A stretch of DNA of 64,000 nucleotides, from the NCBI GenBank assembly GCA_000403295.2, contig KE159611.1, forward strand, positions 736,767-800,766, in the 5' to 3' direction. Shown one piece after another: positions 1 through 8,690 of the stretch. Below the pieces are notes generated by a model, which saw nothing but the letters and a program-made list of their open reading frames with translations, was not told where the DNA came from and made no database searches. The number at the start of each line of letters is the position of its first letter. Position 1 is the stretch's first letter. The position numbers and the translations under genes were made by a program. This stretch comes from Lachnospiraceae bacterium M18-1 (GTDB taxonomy: Bacteria > Bacillota > Clostridia > Lachnospirales > Lachnospiraceae).

Positions 1-287
1 ACTGCTTTTCTTTCATGGTCGCTGTATCCGCGGATCCTGACATGGAGCGGTTCCTCCTCCTCTTTCTCCTCGGACAGCTCTGATTCCGAATACTGCTCCA
101 GTCTTGCCTGATCCTTCCACAGGTTCGTAAGCTTTGCGACAAAAAGCAAGGTTCCGTCAAAAGTCGTGACCTCTACGCGCATTCCGGAATAGGCCGTAAG
201 CTCTGCCAGCTCGTTTTCTTCCGCCTTTTTTTCCGTTTCCTGCGGCTGCTCCTTGCCGCCCTTTCCAAATAGATCAAATAGCCGCAT
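1..287 (-). CDS. Partial protein, N-terminal 95 residues, possibly PilZ-like
   Basis: A minus-strand reading frame starts at an ATG (285-287) behind a strong AGGAGG site (295-300) and runs out of the window. It begins MRLFDLFGKGG, has an acidic/lysine stretch, then a beta-rich segment (MRVEVTTFDGTLLF) and an acidic linker before PLHVRIRGYSD. The short, charged N-terminus with a beta-barrel-like start resembles PilZ/YcgR-type c-di-GMP effectors. Only the N-terminus is visible, so this is a guess supported mainly by the diguanylate cyclase gene ending 24 bp upstream on the same strand. The two are probably co-transcribed. Confidence 0.55.
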   Translation of the reverse strand, partial: MRLFDLFGKGGKEQPQETEKKAEENELAELTAYSGMRVEVTTFDGTLLFVAKLTNLWKDQARLEQYSESELSEEKEEEEPLHVRIRGYSDHERKA

Positions 288-310
288 CTTCCTACCTCCT
301 GACTATAGCA

Positions 311-1228
311 TCACTTTTCATACAGCTGTTTCATCTTCTCGTCAGCCCATATCACCCTGTTGCGTCCATTCTTTTTTGCGTCATACAGCATTGTATCCGC
401 AATTTTCAGATAAGAGGCGTAAGAACTTCCCCACTGCGGAATGACGGTCACGCCTCCGATGCTGACCGTGACCCATTGGGATACGGAAGGATCATGAGGA
501 ATATGTAGATTCTCTATTTCCTGCCGGATTTTTTTCAGATGCGCAAATGCTTTGTCTGAACTGTCGCCCATAAGGATCCCTACAAATTCTTCTCCCCCAT
601 AGCGCGCCAGAAAATCCGTACTGCGGTTTAAATGGGCAGACGCTTTTCTTGCTACCGCGGAAATGACCTTATCTCCGGCCGGATGGCCGAATGTGTCGTT
701 ATATACTTTGAAACGGTCAATGTCAAACATACAGATCGTAAACGGAACCTGCAGACGTACCGCTTCGCTCCATTTCGTAAGGCAGTAGTTCTCATACTGC
801 CGCCTGTTGGCTATTCCGGTCAGCTGGTCGGTCATGGATTGGCGCTCAATCTGCCGCCGATATTGATACAGCTTGACGTGTGTATTGACCCTCGCCTTAA
901 TGATCAATGGGTGAAACGGCTTTGTAACATAGTCCACCGCCCCCAGGATCAGCCCGTACTGCTCATTCTCTATATCAGTAAGACTGGTGATCAGGATGAC
1001 CGGAACATTTTGGGTAATAATCTCCTCCTGCAGTTTTTTCAGCAGCGTAAAACCATCCATCCCCGGCATCACTACGTCCAGCAGGATCAGGGAATAACTT
1101 TCGGCGCTGGCGAGACTGAGTCCCTCTTCCGCCGTATGCGCGGTAGTCACCTCATACTCATCCTCCAGAATGGATTTTAACTGCGCTGCCTGTAAGATAC
1201 TATCATCAACGATCAAAATTTTTTCCAT
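311..1228 (-). CDS. Response regulator with GGDEF domain (diguanylate cyclase)
   Basis: A 305-residue cytoplasmic protein. Residues 1-120 form a receiver domain with the acidic pair D8/D9, phospho-acceptor D51 and conserved K103. Residues 130-300 form a GGDEF domain with an intact GGEEF active site (211-215) and an RSTD sequence at 202-205, five residues upstream, matching the RxxD inhibitory site. By family knowledge it makes c-di-GMP from two GTP and is product-inhibited, with activity set by phosphorylation. The start ATG has an AGGAAAG site upstream. No EAL domain is present. Its histidine kinase is not in the window. Confidence 0.93.
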   Translation of the reverse strand: MEKILIVDDSILQAAQLKSILEDEYEVTTAHTAEEGLSLASAESYSLILLDVVMPGMDGFTLLKKLQEEIITQNVPVILITSLTDIENEQYGLILGAVDYVTKPFHPLIIKARVNTHVKLYQYRRQIERQSMTDQLTGIANRRQYENYCLTKWSEAVRLQVPFTICMFDIDRFKVYNDTFGHPAGDKVISAVARKASAHLNRSTDFLARYGGEEFVGILMGDSSDKAFAHLKKIRQEIENLHIPHDPSVSQWVTVSIGGVTVIPQWGSSYASYLKIADTMLYDAKKNGRNRVIWADEKMKQLYEK

Positions 1229-1734
1229 AAAGATTCTTTCCTTCCTTATAACTTTTTGTAAGCAAATGTCTCTTTACTGTACATGTCAAAAAAACCCCTC
1301 CGCACTCAGAAGGGCATATTTTGATTTTTCAATTCTTCTTCCCTTTGCTGTCCCGAAACCGATGATAGAATACCGCCTCATCTAGATGGACAGCCAAAAA
1401 AATGCTTCTGTATCATGCCAATTTCTGTTGAAATTATACACTGTTCTAGTGTCGTTGACAATACTTATTCAGTAATATTTTCCATCGTTTCTGTAATATT
1501 GGGAAAACAATTTTACTGTTCACACCCTTTGGGTGCTCCAGTAACAGTATCCAGCCCATTTTAAGTCGCCTTCGGCGAGGGGCTGGATATTATGGCAAAT
1601 GTTACTTCATTGGCCGGACGCCGTGCAGCAGGGTGCACGACGCCGTGTGAACTGTAACAAAACAATATCTCTATTACTATTTTCCACTTGACTTCATTTC
1701 CCATCAGTGATATGGTTTATTAAAATTGAACACA
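1229..1734. other. Intergenic, no gene; holds a palindromic element
   Basis: No credible coding frame is present. The main content is the 147-bp palindromic element at 1512-1658. The rest is AT-rich, with the upstream region of the GGDEF gene on the left and the proS leader promoter region on the right. Confidence 0.6.
1512..1658 (+). repeat. Palindromic element family I, copy A (147 bp)
   Basis: The element starts TTTACTGTTCACACCC and ends GTGTGAACTGTAAC, so the ends are inverted repeats. An internal hairpin is built on ATCCAGCCC.../...GGGGCTGGAT around an AGTCGCC/GGCGA core, and a second on CCGTGCAGCAGGGTGCACGACG. Three further copies lie at 29241-29390, 38010-38156 and 52973-53119. No coding capacity. 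Confidence 0.85.
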
Positions 1735-2068
1735 ACAGCTATGACAGGAAATAGTAGGTACTGCGGATCATCAGAGAGAAGGCGGCTGGTGCGAGCCTTT
1801 GTGAAAGAGATACTGAACCGGTCCTGGAGCTGTGGCCTGAACGAACCGCGTTTTAGTAGGCGTCACCGGGATTCTCCCGTTACAGAGATACAGTATCGGC
1901 ATTTCTGTGCCCGTACTGATGAGCGCGGAATTAAGGAACTGCGGAAAAATACAGAAACCATCCTTCGCAATCTGAACCATTCTACAGTTCTTCATCCGAA
2001 TTTAGGTGGTACCGCGGACGCGTGATCGTCCGCCCTAAGCTGATCATTTTCAGCTTGGGGCTTTTTTT
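1735..2068 (+). promoter_or_regulatory. T-box leader (tRNA-Pro sensing) of proS
   Basis: About 330 nt of structured leader precede proS. The conserved T-box bases AGGTGGTACCGCGG lie at 2004-2017, with TGGT able to pair with a tRNA 3' end ACCA. They are followed by a Rho-independent terminator: arms GCCCTAAGCTGA / TTCAGCTTGGGGC and a T run at 2062-2068. The upstream part forms a long stem I, and a GAACCGG loop-like stretch near 1815 could supply a Pro codon as specifier. In this family uncharged tRNA stabilises the antiterminator, so low prolyl-tRNA charging turns proS on. The specifier assignment is inferred from the downstream gene. Confidence 0.9.
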
Positions 2069-2128
2069 GTGTTCAGGTGCGCGTCGGCCTGCTGCGCCGA
2101 TCTATTACAAAACAGGAGGTTATCATTT

Positions 2129-3844
2129 ATGAAGTTAGAAAAGCTTGCAGGGGAACGCTTCCGGGAGCGTCCCTCGGATTGTATCGCTGACAGCCATGCC
2201 CTGATGCTCCGGGGCGGCTATATGAAATATGTGGCAAACGGGATTTTTTCGTCTTATATGCCGCTGAAACGGATCCTCCGGAAGATCGAGCAGATCATCC
2301 GGGAAGAAATGGATGCCATTGACGGGCAGGAGGTCCAGTTTCCGGTAGTCATGCCGGCGTCCCTGTGGCAGGAATCCGGAAGGTATGAAAGTATCGGCAG
2401 GGAGATGGCCCGTTTCCAGGACCGGAGCGGAAACCCGCTTGTGCTCGGCATGACCCACGAAGAAGCCGCGGTCCAGCTGGTGCGGGAATACGGCAAAAGC
2501 TACCTGAAGTATCCGTTTATGGTGTACCAGATCCAGACCAAATTCCGGGACGAAGCAAGGCCCAGGGCCGGATTGATCCGGGTCCGGGAGTTCACCATGA
2601 AGGACGCCTATTCCTTTCATACAAGCCAGGAGGATCTGGAAGCGTATTACGAGAAATGCCGCAGCGCCTACGAACGGATCTACAAACGGGTCGGCCTGCC
2701 GGAGGTCATCTCCGTTGCATCCGATTCCGGTATGATGGGCGGAAGCATTTCCCATGAATTTATGCTCCTGACGCCTGTCGGCGAGGATTCCATCGCCATC
2801 TGCCCGGAATGCGGTTACCGTTCCAATATGGAAGCGGCGGAACATATCATCGAAATGCAGAGGGACGGAGAATCCGCTCCGCTCACCAGAGTACACACGC
2901 CGAATATCCATTCCATTGAAGATGTATGTAGTTTCCTCGGCGCCAGTCCGAAGGATTCCTGCAAAGCGGTAGTTTACCAGCGCAATTCTGACGATCGGTA
3001 TATTGTTATTTTTATCCGCGGGGACCTGGAGGTGAACGAGACAAAGCTGACCAATCATCTGGGATACGAAATCCATCCGGCCGTCATTACCGAAGACTGC
3101 GGACTGCATGCGGGATATATCGGGCCGGTCTGCCCGGGCGGCGATCCGATCGTGCTCTATGACCGTTCCCTGGAGGGCCGAAACAATCTTTCCTGCGGCG
3201 CGAACATCAGCGAGTATCATTATACCGGACTGGATATGGAGCGGGATGTCCCGGACGCAGAATATGTGGATCTGGCAAAAATCCAGGAGGGCGGTATCTG
3301 TCCGTGCTGTAAAAAGCCGGGGATCACTATTTCCCACGGCATTGAGGTAGGCAATATTTTTCAGCTCGGGACCAAATATACGAAGACCATGCATATGACT
3401 TATGTTGACCGGGACGGGGCGTCTGAGCATCCGGTCATGGGCTGCTATGGGATCGGCGTGGGCAGGCTTGCGGCGGCCATCTGTGAAGCCCGTCATGACG
3501 ACCGCGGCCCCATCTGGCCTGCTGCTGTAGCGCCCTGGCAGATCCACCTGTGCGCCGTCCGCTCTGATAACGCAGAAGTCAGGGAATATGCGGATCGGCT
3601 GTATGGGGAGCTGCAAAGCAGAGGAATCGAGGTGATCTATGACGACCGAAATGTCAGTGCGGGAGTCATGTTTGCGGATGCCGACCTGCTCGGGGTGCCC
3701 TGCAGGGTCATCGTAAGCCCCAGGAATATGAAGAAACAGGTGGTTGAGATCACTTCCAGAGATCAGACATTTTCCAGAGAATCCGCTTTGGATTCGGCGG
3801 CAGAGGAGCTGTGCAGGATAGTCAAAGACCCCGCGGCAAGCTGA
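2129..3844 (+). CDS. proS: Prolyl-tRNA synthetase
   Basis: 571 residues if started at the ATG at 2129, which sits 9 nt after AGGAGG; an in-frame upstream extension overlaps the leader terminator and is discarded. This class II synthetase charges tRNA-Pro in the cytoplasm. Visible motifs are the class II motif 2 region (FRDEARPRAGLIRVREF), the glycine-rich motif 3 (GCYGIGVGRLAAAICE) and, between them, a long insertion of about 180 residues matching the bacterial editing domain that removes mis-acylated alanine. The C-terminal part looks like an HGTP anticodon-binding domain (IHLCAVRSDN... VIYDDRN). Length and architecture fit bacterial-type ProRS. Expression is set by the T-box upstream. Confidence 0.96.
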   Translation: MKLEKLAGERFRERPSDCIADSHALMLRGGYMKYVANGIFSSYMPLKRILRKIEQIIREEMDAIDGQEVQFPVVMPASLWQESGRYESIGREMARFQDRSGNPLVLGMTHEEAAVQLVREYGKSYLKYPFMVYQIQTKFRDEARPRAGLIRVREFTMKDAYSFHTSQEDLEAYYEKCRSAYERIYKRVGLPEVISVASDSGMMGGSISHEFMLLTPVGEDSIAICPECGYRSNMEAAEHIIEMQRDGESAPLTRVHTPNIHSIEDVCSFLGASPKDSCKAVVYQRNSDDRYIVIFIRGDLEVNETKLTNHLGYEIHPAVITEDCGLHAGYIGPVCPGGDPIVLYDRSLEGRNNLSCGANISEYHYTGLDMERDVPDAEYVDLAKIQEGGICPCCKKPGITISHGIEVGNIFQLGTKYTKTMHMTYVDRDGASEHPVMGCYGIGVGRLAAAICEARHDDRGPIWPAAVAPWQIHLCAVRSDNAEVREYADRLYGELQSRGIEVIYDDRNVSAGVMFADADLLGVPCRVIVSPRNMKKQVVEITSRDQTFSRESALDSAAEELCRIVKDPAAS

Positions 3845-3849
3845 CCGGA

Positions 3850-4063
3850 GATCAAAATTCTATCGCAGCAAGCTGCGGGGTATTTGGTCTACACTCCGTT
3901 TCGGTCGTTGCTGAACAAGTGCCACTGGCACTTAGCAACCCTCGCGGCAGTCGCCAAATATCCATGCAAGCATGGCTGCCTGGCTCGTTGCTTCGCGGGA
4001 AGAAAGGGACTGGTACACCCATGCGGTGTCTCAGTCCCGATCATCCTGTCCTTAATATCAGCT
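3850..4063. repeat. Composite palindromic intergenic element
   Basis: Between proS and the convergent acetyltransferase lies a stretch rich in inverted repeats. Examples are CGCAGCAAGCTGCG, AAGTGCCACTGGCACTT, CCATGCAAGCATGG and a long hairpin GGGACTGGTACACC/GGTGTCTCAGTCCC near 4006-4040. It is non-coding in all frames as far as I can judge and may act as a transcription terminator for both flanking genes. Confidence 0.55.
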
Positions 4064-4088
4064 AAAAAACAGCCCTTTTAGTTTTTGC

Positions 4089-4655
4089 TTAAATGCCTTC
4101 TCTGGCGCTAAAAATCTTTACCATCCTGTATTCATCCCGATAGCTGCCGTCATCATACTTGAGGGATCGATGATTTTTTCCTGTTTCCTGAAAACCAAAT
4201 CGTTCATAAAGACTTTTCGCCCTGTCATTTCCGTCAACCACTTCCAGCTCCATCTGCTCATAGCCCATTTCTTCCGCCAGAAAAAATGCATAATCCATCA
4301 TCGCCGAAGCAATGCCGAGTCCCCAAAAAGCCTTTTTCAGCGCGATCGCAAATCTGCATCGGTGATAGGTACGGCGCAGATCACCAACGGACAGAACGGC
4401 GCAGTTTCCCGAAATCTCACCGTCCACTTCTGCTATCATCATGAGCTCTCTCGGATGCATGCTTTCCGCTTTTAAGAATTGTTCTTCTGCTTCCACAGTA
4501 AATGTAACCTCATCCGCATTTCTGAGGAGAAAAGGTGTTTCTGACGAGACGGTCCGAAGGCATTCGATCATAGCTTCTGAATCCTCAGCCTCCGCAGGAC
4601 GCAGCGTACATGTGCGTCCATCCTTCAGGTCTATCCGTTTCCGTTCAAATCTCAT
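4089..4655 (-). CDS. GNAT family N-acetyltransferase
   Basis: 188 residues from an ATG at 4655 preceded by AGGAGGAACAG; a longer frame exists but lacks a ribosome site. The fold shows the N-terminal RPAEAEDSEAMIECL strand-helix, a central SVGDLRRTYHRCRFAIALKKAFWGLGIASAMMDYAF segment covering the acetyl-CoA loop (G-L-G-I-A), and the C-terminal VVDGNDRAKSLYERFGFQETGKN typical of GNATs. The form resembles RimJ/RimL or MarR-associated acetyltransferases. The substrate cannot be told from sequence. Confidence 0.88.
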   Translation of the reverse strand: MRFERKRIDLKDGRTCTLRPAEAEDSEAMIECLRTVSSETPFLLRNADEVTFTVEAEEQFLKAESMHPRELMMIAEVDGEISGNCAVLSVGDLRRTYHRCRFAIALKKAFWGLGIASAMMDYAFFLAEEMGYEQMELEVVDGNDRAKSLYERFGFQETGKNHRSLKYDDGSYRDEYRMVKIFSAREGI

Positions 4656-4750
4656 GTTACTGTTCCTCCTTAAAACTTTGATCCTGACAATGAATGCATT
4701 ATACCACAACGGCTATACAAATGGAACTTTTGGTTATTTTTTTATCAGCT

Positions 4751-4830
4751 TTGTCTTAAATATAACAGTATTGTCCTAAAAATAACAAAATTGTCTTTAT
4801 AATAACAAATATTGACAGAAAATTTCTTGT
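4751..4830 (+). promoter_or_regulatory. 20-bp direct-repeat operator array before the hydrogenase operon
   Basis: Three consecutive units of exactly 20 bp begin TTGTC at 4751, 4771 and 4791 and share TTGTCNTNNANATAACA. A fourth degenerate unit at 4811 contains a -35-like TTGACA (4812-4817). Each unit can be read as an 18-bp imperfect palindrome such as TTGTCCTAAAAATAACAA, which has the outer bases of the Rex consensus TTGTTAAN4TTAACAA. The -10 is not clear. A 9-bp inverted repeat TTTCTTGTA/TACAAGAAA (4823-4831, 4846-4854) follows. The operator role is inferred from the spacing and position. Confidence 0.6.
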
Positions 4831-4888
4831 ATGATAATTTATTATTACAAGAAAAATTTATCTGCATACGAAAGGATGAGTAAATAGA

Positions 4889-6721
4889 ATGAGCAGACTA
4901 GAAATCGCTTCGCCTAAGAGAGCAAGGATCGTCATGGAAGAGCTTTACAAGGATCTGGAGCGGAGAATCGAATCAAGCCCTCCGGGGCTGTGCCCGGTGG
5001 ATATGGCCAGGGCATTTCTGGAATTGTGCTATGCGCAGACCTGCGGAAAATGTACCCCCTGCCGGATCGGACTCGGGCAGCTGAACCAATTTATCAAAGA
5101 TGTGCTGGACGGCAATGCCACGATGGACACATTGGACATCATGGAACAGACCGCTCTTTCCATCATGGAATCCGCGGACTGCGCCATCGGTTATGAAGCC
5201 GCCAATATGGTATACAAGGGATTGATCGGCTACCGGGATGATTATGTGGGGCACATCCAGAACGGCCGATGCACCTGCACCTATAACCAGCCTGTTCCCT
5301 GCGTTTCCCTTTGTCCCGCACACGTAGACATCCCCGGCTACATTGCGCTGGTAGGCGAGGGAAGATACGCGGACGCGGTCCGGCTGATCCGAAAGGACAA
5401 TCCTTTCCCGGCCACCTGCGGCTTTATCTGCGAACACCCCTGCGAAGCAAGATGCCGCCGGAACATGATGGATGATTCCGTCAACATCCGCGGGCTGAAA
5501 CGGGTTGCTGCGGATTTTGCGGGAGAGGTGGAGCCGCCGCAATGTGCTCCTTCCACAGGAAAACGGATCGCCATCCTTGGCGGCGGTCCGGGCGGTTTAA
5601 GCGCTGCCTATTATCTGCAGCTCATGGGTCATCAGACCGTGATCTATGAAATGCTTCCCCAGCTGGGCGGTATGCTCCGTTACGGAATCCCCAACTACCG
5701 CCTTCCGAAAGACCGTCTGGACGAGGATATCCAAGCTATCTTGAAGACCGGGGCAGAGGTCCGGCACGGCTTGAAGATCGGACAGGATATCACGATCCAG
5801 CAGCTGCAGCAGGAATATGACGCGGTACTCATTACCATCGGAGCAAGCACAGACAAAAAGCTTGGTCTGGAGGGTGAGGATGCCGAAGGCGTATTATCCG
5901 CAGTCCAGTTCCTCCGGAATGTAGGAAGCAGCAAGATCATGGACCTGACCGGAAAGGAGGTAGCCGTGATCGGCGGAGGAAATGTCTCCATGGACGCGGT
6001 CCGCACTGCCAAGCGGCTGGGCGCAAAAAAAGTCAGCATTGTCTACCGGAGAAGAGTGGCGGATATGACGGCCCTTCCCGGCGAGATCGAAGGCGCAGTC
6101 GCAGAAGGCGTGGAGCTGCAGACCTTAAAGGCCCCCGCCTCTCTGGACATTGACAGCCAGAACCACATCAGGGGGATCTACGTAACGCCCCAGATGGTCA
6201 GCTCCATCAAAGGTGGACGCGCCGGCATCCGCCCCACCGGAGAACCGGATGTGTACATACCCTGCGACGTCCTGGTGGTCGCCATCGGCCAGAACATCGA
6301 GACCGGGCATTTCGAGGAAGCCGGAATCCCGGTAGAACGTGGAAAGATCGTGACCAAGAGTACGGGAGCCTTTGAGCATATGCCCGGCGTCTTTGCAGGC
6401 GGGGACTGTGCCAGCGGCCCGGCATCCGTGATCAAGGCCATCGCTGCCGCAAAAGTTGTTGCCGCGAATATCGATGAATACCTGGGCTTTCACCATCAGA
6501 TATCCTGCGATGTGGAAATCCCGGAAGCAAACCTTCAGGACCGGACGCCCTGCGGCCGCGTAAACCTTACAGAAAGGGAAGCCTGCGTTCGGAGCTGTGA
6601 TTTTGAGGGCGTGGAAAACTGCATGACAGAAACGGAAGCAAAGCAGGAGGCGTCCCGGTGTCTGCGGTGCGACCATTTCGGATATGGAATCTTCAAAGGA
6701 GGCAGAGAAAAAATATGGTAA
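4889..6721 (+). CDS. GltD-like FAD/NAD(P) oxidoreductase with NuoF-type Fe-S domain, hydrogenase partner
   Basis: 610 residues. Residues 40-105 match the C-terminal 4Fe-4S domain of NuoF (CGKCTPCRIG, C52/C55/C58, then C98), but the FMN/NADH domain of NuoF is absent. Residues 125-215 carry the cysteine-rich Fe-S region of GltD (CVSLCPAHVDIPGYI; CGFICEHPCEARCRR). A FAD-binding GGGPGGLSAAYYL follows near 230, an NAD(P) motif GGGNVSMDAVRTAKR near 362, and a C-terminal cysteine cluster (SRCLRCDHFGYG). By family knowledge such proteins pass electrons between NAD(P)H, flavin and Fe-S clusters. It overlaps the hydrogenase gene by 7 bp, so the two are translationally coupled and probably form one soluble complex. 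Which nicotinamide is used is not visible. Confidence 0.88.
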   Translation: MSRLEIASPKRARIVMEELYKDLERRIESSPPGLCPVDMARAFLELCYAQTCGKCTPCRIGLGQLNQFIKDVLDGNATMDTLDIMEQTALSIMESADCAIGYEAANMVYKGLIGYRDDYVGHIQNGRCTCTYNQPVPCVSLCPAHVDIPGYIALVGEGRYADAVRLIRKDNPFPATCGFICEHPCEARCRRNMMDDSVNIRGLKRVAADFAGEVEPPQCAPSTGKRIAILGGGPGGLSAAYYLQLMGHQTVIYEMLPQLGGMLRYGIPNYRLPKDRLDEDIQAILKTGAEVRHGLKIGQDITIQQLQQEYDAVLITIGASTDKKLGLEGEDAEGVLSAVQFLRNVGSSKIMDLTGKEVAVIGGGNVSMDAVRTAKRLGAKKVSIVYRRRVADMTALPGEIEGAVAEGVELQTLKAPASLDIDSQNHIRGIYVTPQMVSSIKGGRAGIRPTGEPDVYIPCDVLVVAIGQNIETGHFEEAGIPVERGKIVTKSTGAFEHMPGVFAGGDCASGPASVIKAIAAAKVVAANIDEYLGFHHQISCDVEIPEANLQDRTPCGRVNLTEREACVRSCDFEGVENCMTETEAKQEASRCLRCDHFGYGIFKGGREKIW

Positions 6722-8457
6722 ATCTTACAATTGACGGAAAGCAGATTTCGGTACAGGAGAATACGACCATTATGGACGCTGCCGCGCAGAACGGAATCCA
6801 TATCCCGAAGCTGTGTTATTTAAAAGATATCAATGAGATCGCGGCATGCCGCGTGTGTGTGGTGGAACTGCAGGGAAAGGAAAAGCTGATCACATCCTGC
6901 AACAATGTGGCGGAGGAGGGCATGGTTATTTTCACCAACAGCCCAAAGGTCCGGAAGCACCGGAAGACCACCGTGGAACTGATCCTCTCCCAGCACGACT
7001 GCCAGTGCGTGACCTGTGCAAGGAGCGGGAACTGCAGCCTGCAGAAAACGGCCAACGACCTGAACATTTTACAGATTCCGTACAGGCAGACGCTGGAGCG
7101 CCAGAAATGGAACCAGTCTTTCCCGCTCATCCGTGATTCTGCAAAGTGTATCAAATGTATGCGCTGCGTGCAGATCTGCGACAAAGTACAGGGGCTTGGC
7201 GTCTGGGATGTGGAAGGGACCGGCTCACGGACCACGGTCAATGTGTCCCGGCTCCGCAGCATCGAAGAGGCGGACTGCGCCCTGTGCGGACAGTGTATCA
7301 CCCACTGCCCGGTGGGCGCGCTGCGTGAAAGAGACGATACGGAAAATGTCTGGGACGCTATTGCCGATCCCGATAAGATCGTTGTAGCCCAGGTGGCTCC
7401 CGCCGTGCGTGCGGCATGGGGAGAACAATTGGGATTGAAGAGCGAAGAGGCCACCATCGGAAAGATCCTGGATGCTTTGAAAAAAATGGGCGTGGACTAT
7501 GCGTTTGACACCACATTTTCCGCAGACCTGACGATCATGGAGGAAGGAACGGAATTTCTCAAACGCTTTACCTCCGGAGAGTTGAAACAGCGCCCCATGT
7601 TTACCTCCTGCTGCCCGGGCTGGATCCGGTTTATCAAAACCCAGTATCCGGACCTGGTCAGATATCTTTCCACCGCAAAATCTCCTCAGCAGATGTTCGG
7701 CGCCGTGATGAAAACGTATTTTGCAGAACAGCTTAAGGTGGCTCCGGAACAGATCTACACTGTCTCCATGATGCCCTGCGTTGCGAAAAAGGCGGAATGC
7801 GAGATGGAGCTGTTCTATGAGGAATACGCGGGACACGATGTAGACACGGTCATTACCACTAGGGAACTGGTAAAAATGATCCGTTCGGCCCACATCAGCC
7901 CGGATACCCTGGAGGACATCCGCGGGGACCGGCCCATGCAGGAAGGCACCGGCGCAGGCGTCATCTTCGGGGCTACCGGCGGCGTGATGGAAGCAGCTCT
8001 CCGAAGCGCTTATTTCCTCCTCAAAGGAAGCAATCCTCCGGCAGAGGCATTTACCAGTGTCCGAAGCCAGGGCTTCAATCAAAACAACGGCGTACAGGAG
8101 GCTGATTTTCAGATCGACGACATCACCGTCCGGACTGCCGTGGTCAGCGGGCTCGGCAATACAAGGGCACTGCTGGATAAGATCCGGTGCGGAGAAGTGC
8201 AGTATGATTTTGTAGAGGTCATGGCCTGTCCGGGCGGATGCGTGGGCGGCGGCGGACAGCCTATCCATGACGGGGAAGAACGTGCCTTTGAGCGCGGAAA
8301 AAATCTGTACTATCTGGATCAGAATGCGGCCTTACGTTTTTCACACGAAAATCCAGATGTACAGACAATGTATGAACGTTATTTCGAAAATCCAAATTCG
8401 CATAAAGCACATATGCTGCTGCATACGGTTCACGAAAAACCGGCGGAACAGCTGTAA
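6715..8457 (+). CDS. hydA: [FeFe] hydrogenase catalytic subunit, group A4-like
   Basis: 580 residues from the ATG at 6715, behind AAAGGAGG. Cluster-binding regions in order: a 2Fe-2S ferredoxin domain (C34, C45, C48, C62), a His-ligated 4Fe-4S (H94, C98, C101, C107), two 4Fe-4S ferredoxin motifs (CIKCMRCVQIC; CALCGQCITHC), then the H-cluster motifs TSCCPGW (C299, C300), MPCVAKKAE (C355) and MACPGGCVGGGGQP (C505, C509). Numbering is very close to Clostridium pasteurianum CpI. It reduces protons or oxidises H2 in the cytoplasm. Linkage to a GltD-like partner is the hallmark of the group A4 (glutamate-synthase-linked) class. The maturases HydE, HydF and HydG are not in this window. Confidence 0.96.
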   Translation: MVNLTIDGKQISVQENTTIMDAAAQNGIHIPKLCYLKDINEIAACRVCVVELQGKEKLITSCNNVAEEGMVIFTNSPKVRKHRKTTVELILSQHDCQCVTCARSGNCSLQKTANDLNILQIPYRQTLERQKWNQSFPLIRDSAKCIKCMRCVQICDKVQGLGVWDVEGTGSRTTVNVSRLRSIEEADCALCGQCITHCPVGALRERDDTENVWDAIADPDKIVVAQVAPAVRAAWGEQLGLKSEEATIGKILDALKKMGVDYAFDTTFSADLTIMEEGTEFLKRFTSGELKQRPMFTSCCPGWIRFIKTQYPDLVRYLSTAKSPQQMFGAVMKTYFAEQLKVAPEQIYTVSMMPCVAKKAECEMELFYEEYAGHDVDTVITTRELVKMIRSAHISPDTLEDIRGDRPMQEGTGAGVIFGATGGVMEAALRSAYFLLKGSNPPAEAFTSVRSQGFNQNNGVQEADFQIDDITVRTAVVSGLGNTRALLDKIRCGEVQYDFVEVMACPGGCVGGGGQPIHDGEERAFERGKNLYYLDQNAALRFSHENPDVQTMYERYFENPNSHKAHMLLHTVHEKPAEQL

Positions 8458-8461
8458 ATCT

Positions 8462-8690
8462 CAGACATAAGCTGCTTTCGCAGCGGATGGGGCTGTACGG
8501 TTGCAATCCGAAGTCACATTTTTATGCAATTTATTGCAACGAAAATGCGACTTCGGATTAGCAGCCTACCTCATTAATGAGTAAAATGTGACTGCGTTAG
8601 CAGCCACAAAAGTGCGAAGCACGGATTTTACGAATGAATGAGGTAGGTTGGATGCTCAAAGAGCATCCAACCGTATAGGTGGCATTTTTT
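8462..8690. repeat. Composite palindromic element and terminator after hydA
   Basis: Outer arms TACGGTTG (8496-8503) and CAACCGTA (8668-8675) enclose nested inverted repeats: TCCGAAGTC...GACTTCGGA, and CCTACCTCATT...AATGAGGTAGG. The last hairpin, GGTTGGATGCTC/GAGCATCCAACC (8647-8672), is followed by a T run at 8685-8691 and probably terminates the hydrogenase operon. The whole is non-coding. Confidence 0.6.

Noticed and set aside
632..1180. 182-codon frame opposite the GGDEF gene
   Set aside because: Antisense shadow; GGDEF and receiver motifs are clear on the minus strand.
1726..2025. 99-codon frame in the proS leader
   Set aside because: Coincides with the T-box RNA; no ribosome site, and RNA motifs explain the conservation.
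2135..3616. 493-codon open frame antisense to proS
   Set aside because: Mirror of the high-GC proS coding sequence; no ribosome site or recognisable domain, and proS is certain.
7225..8268. 347-codon open frame antisense to hydA
   Set aside because: Shadow of the hydrogenase gene with no family features.
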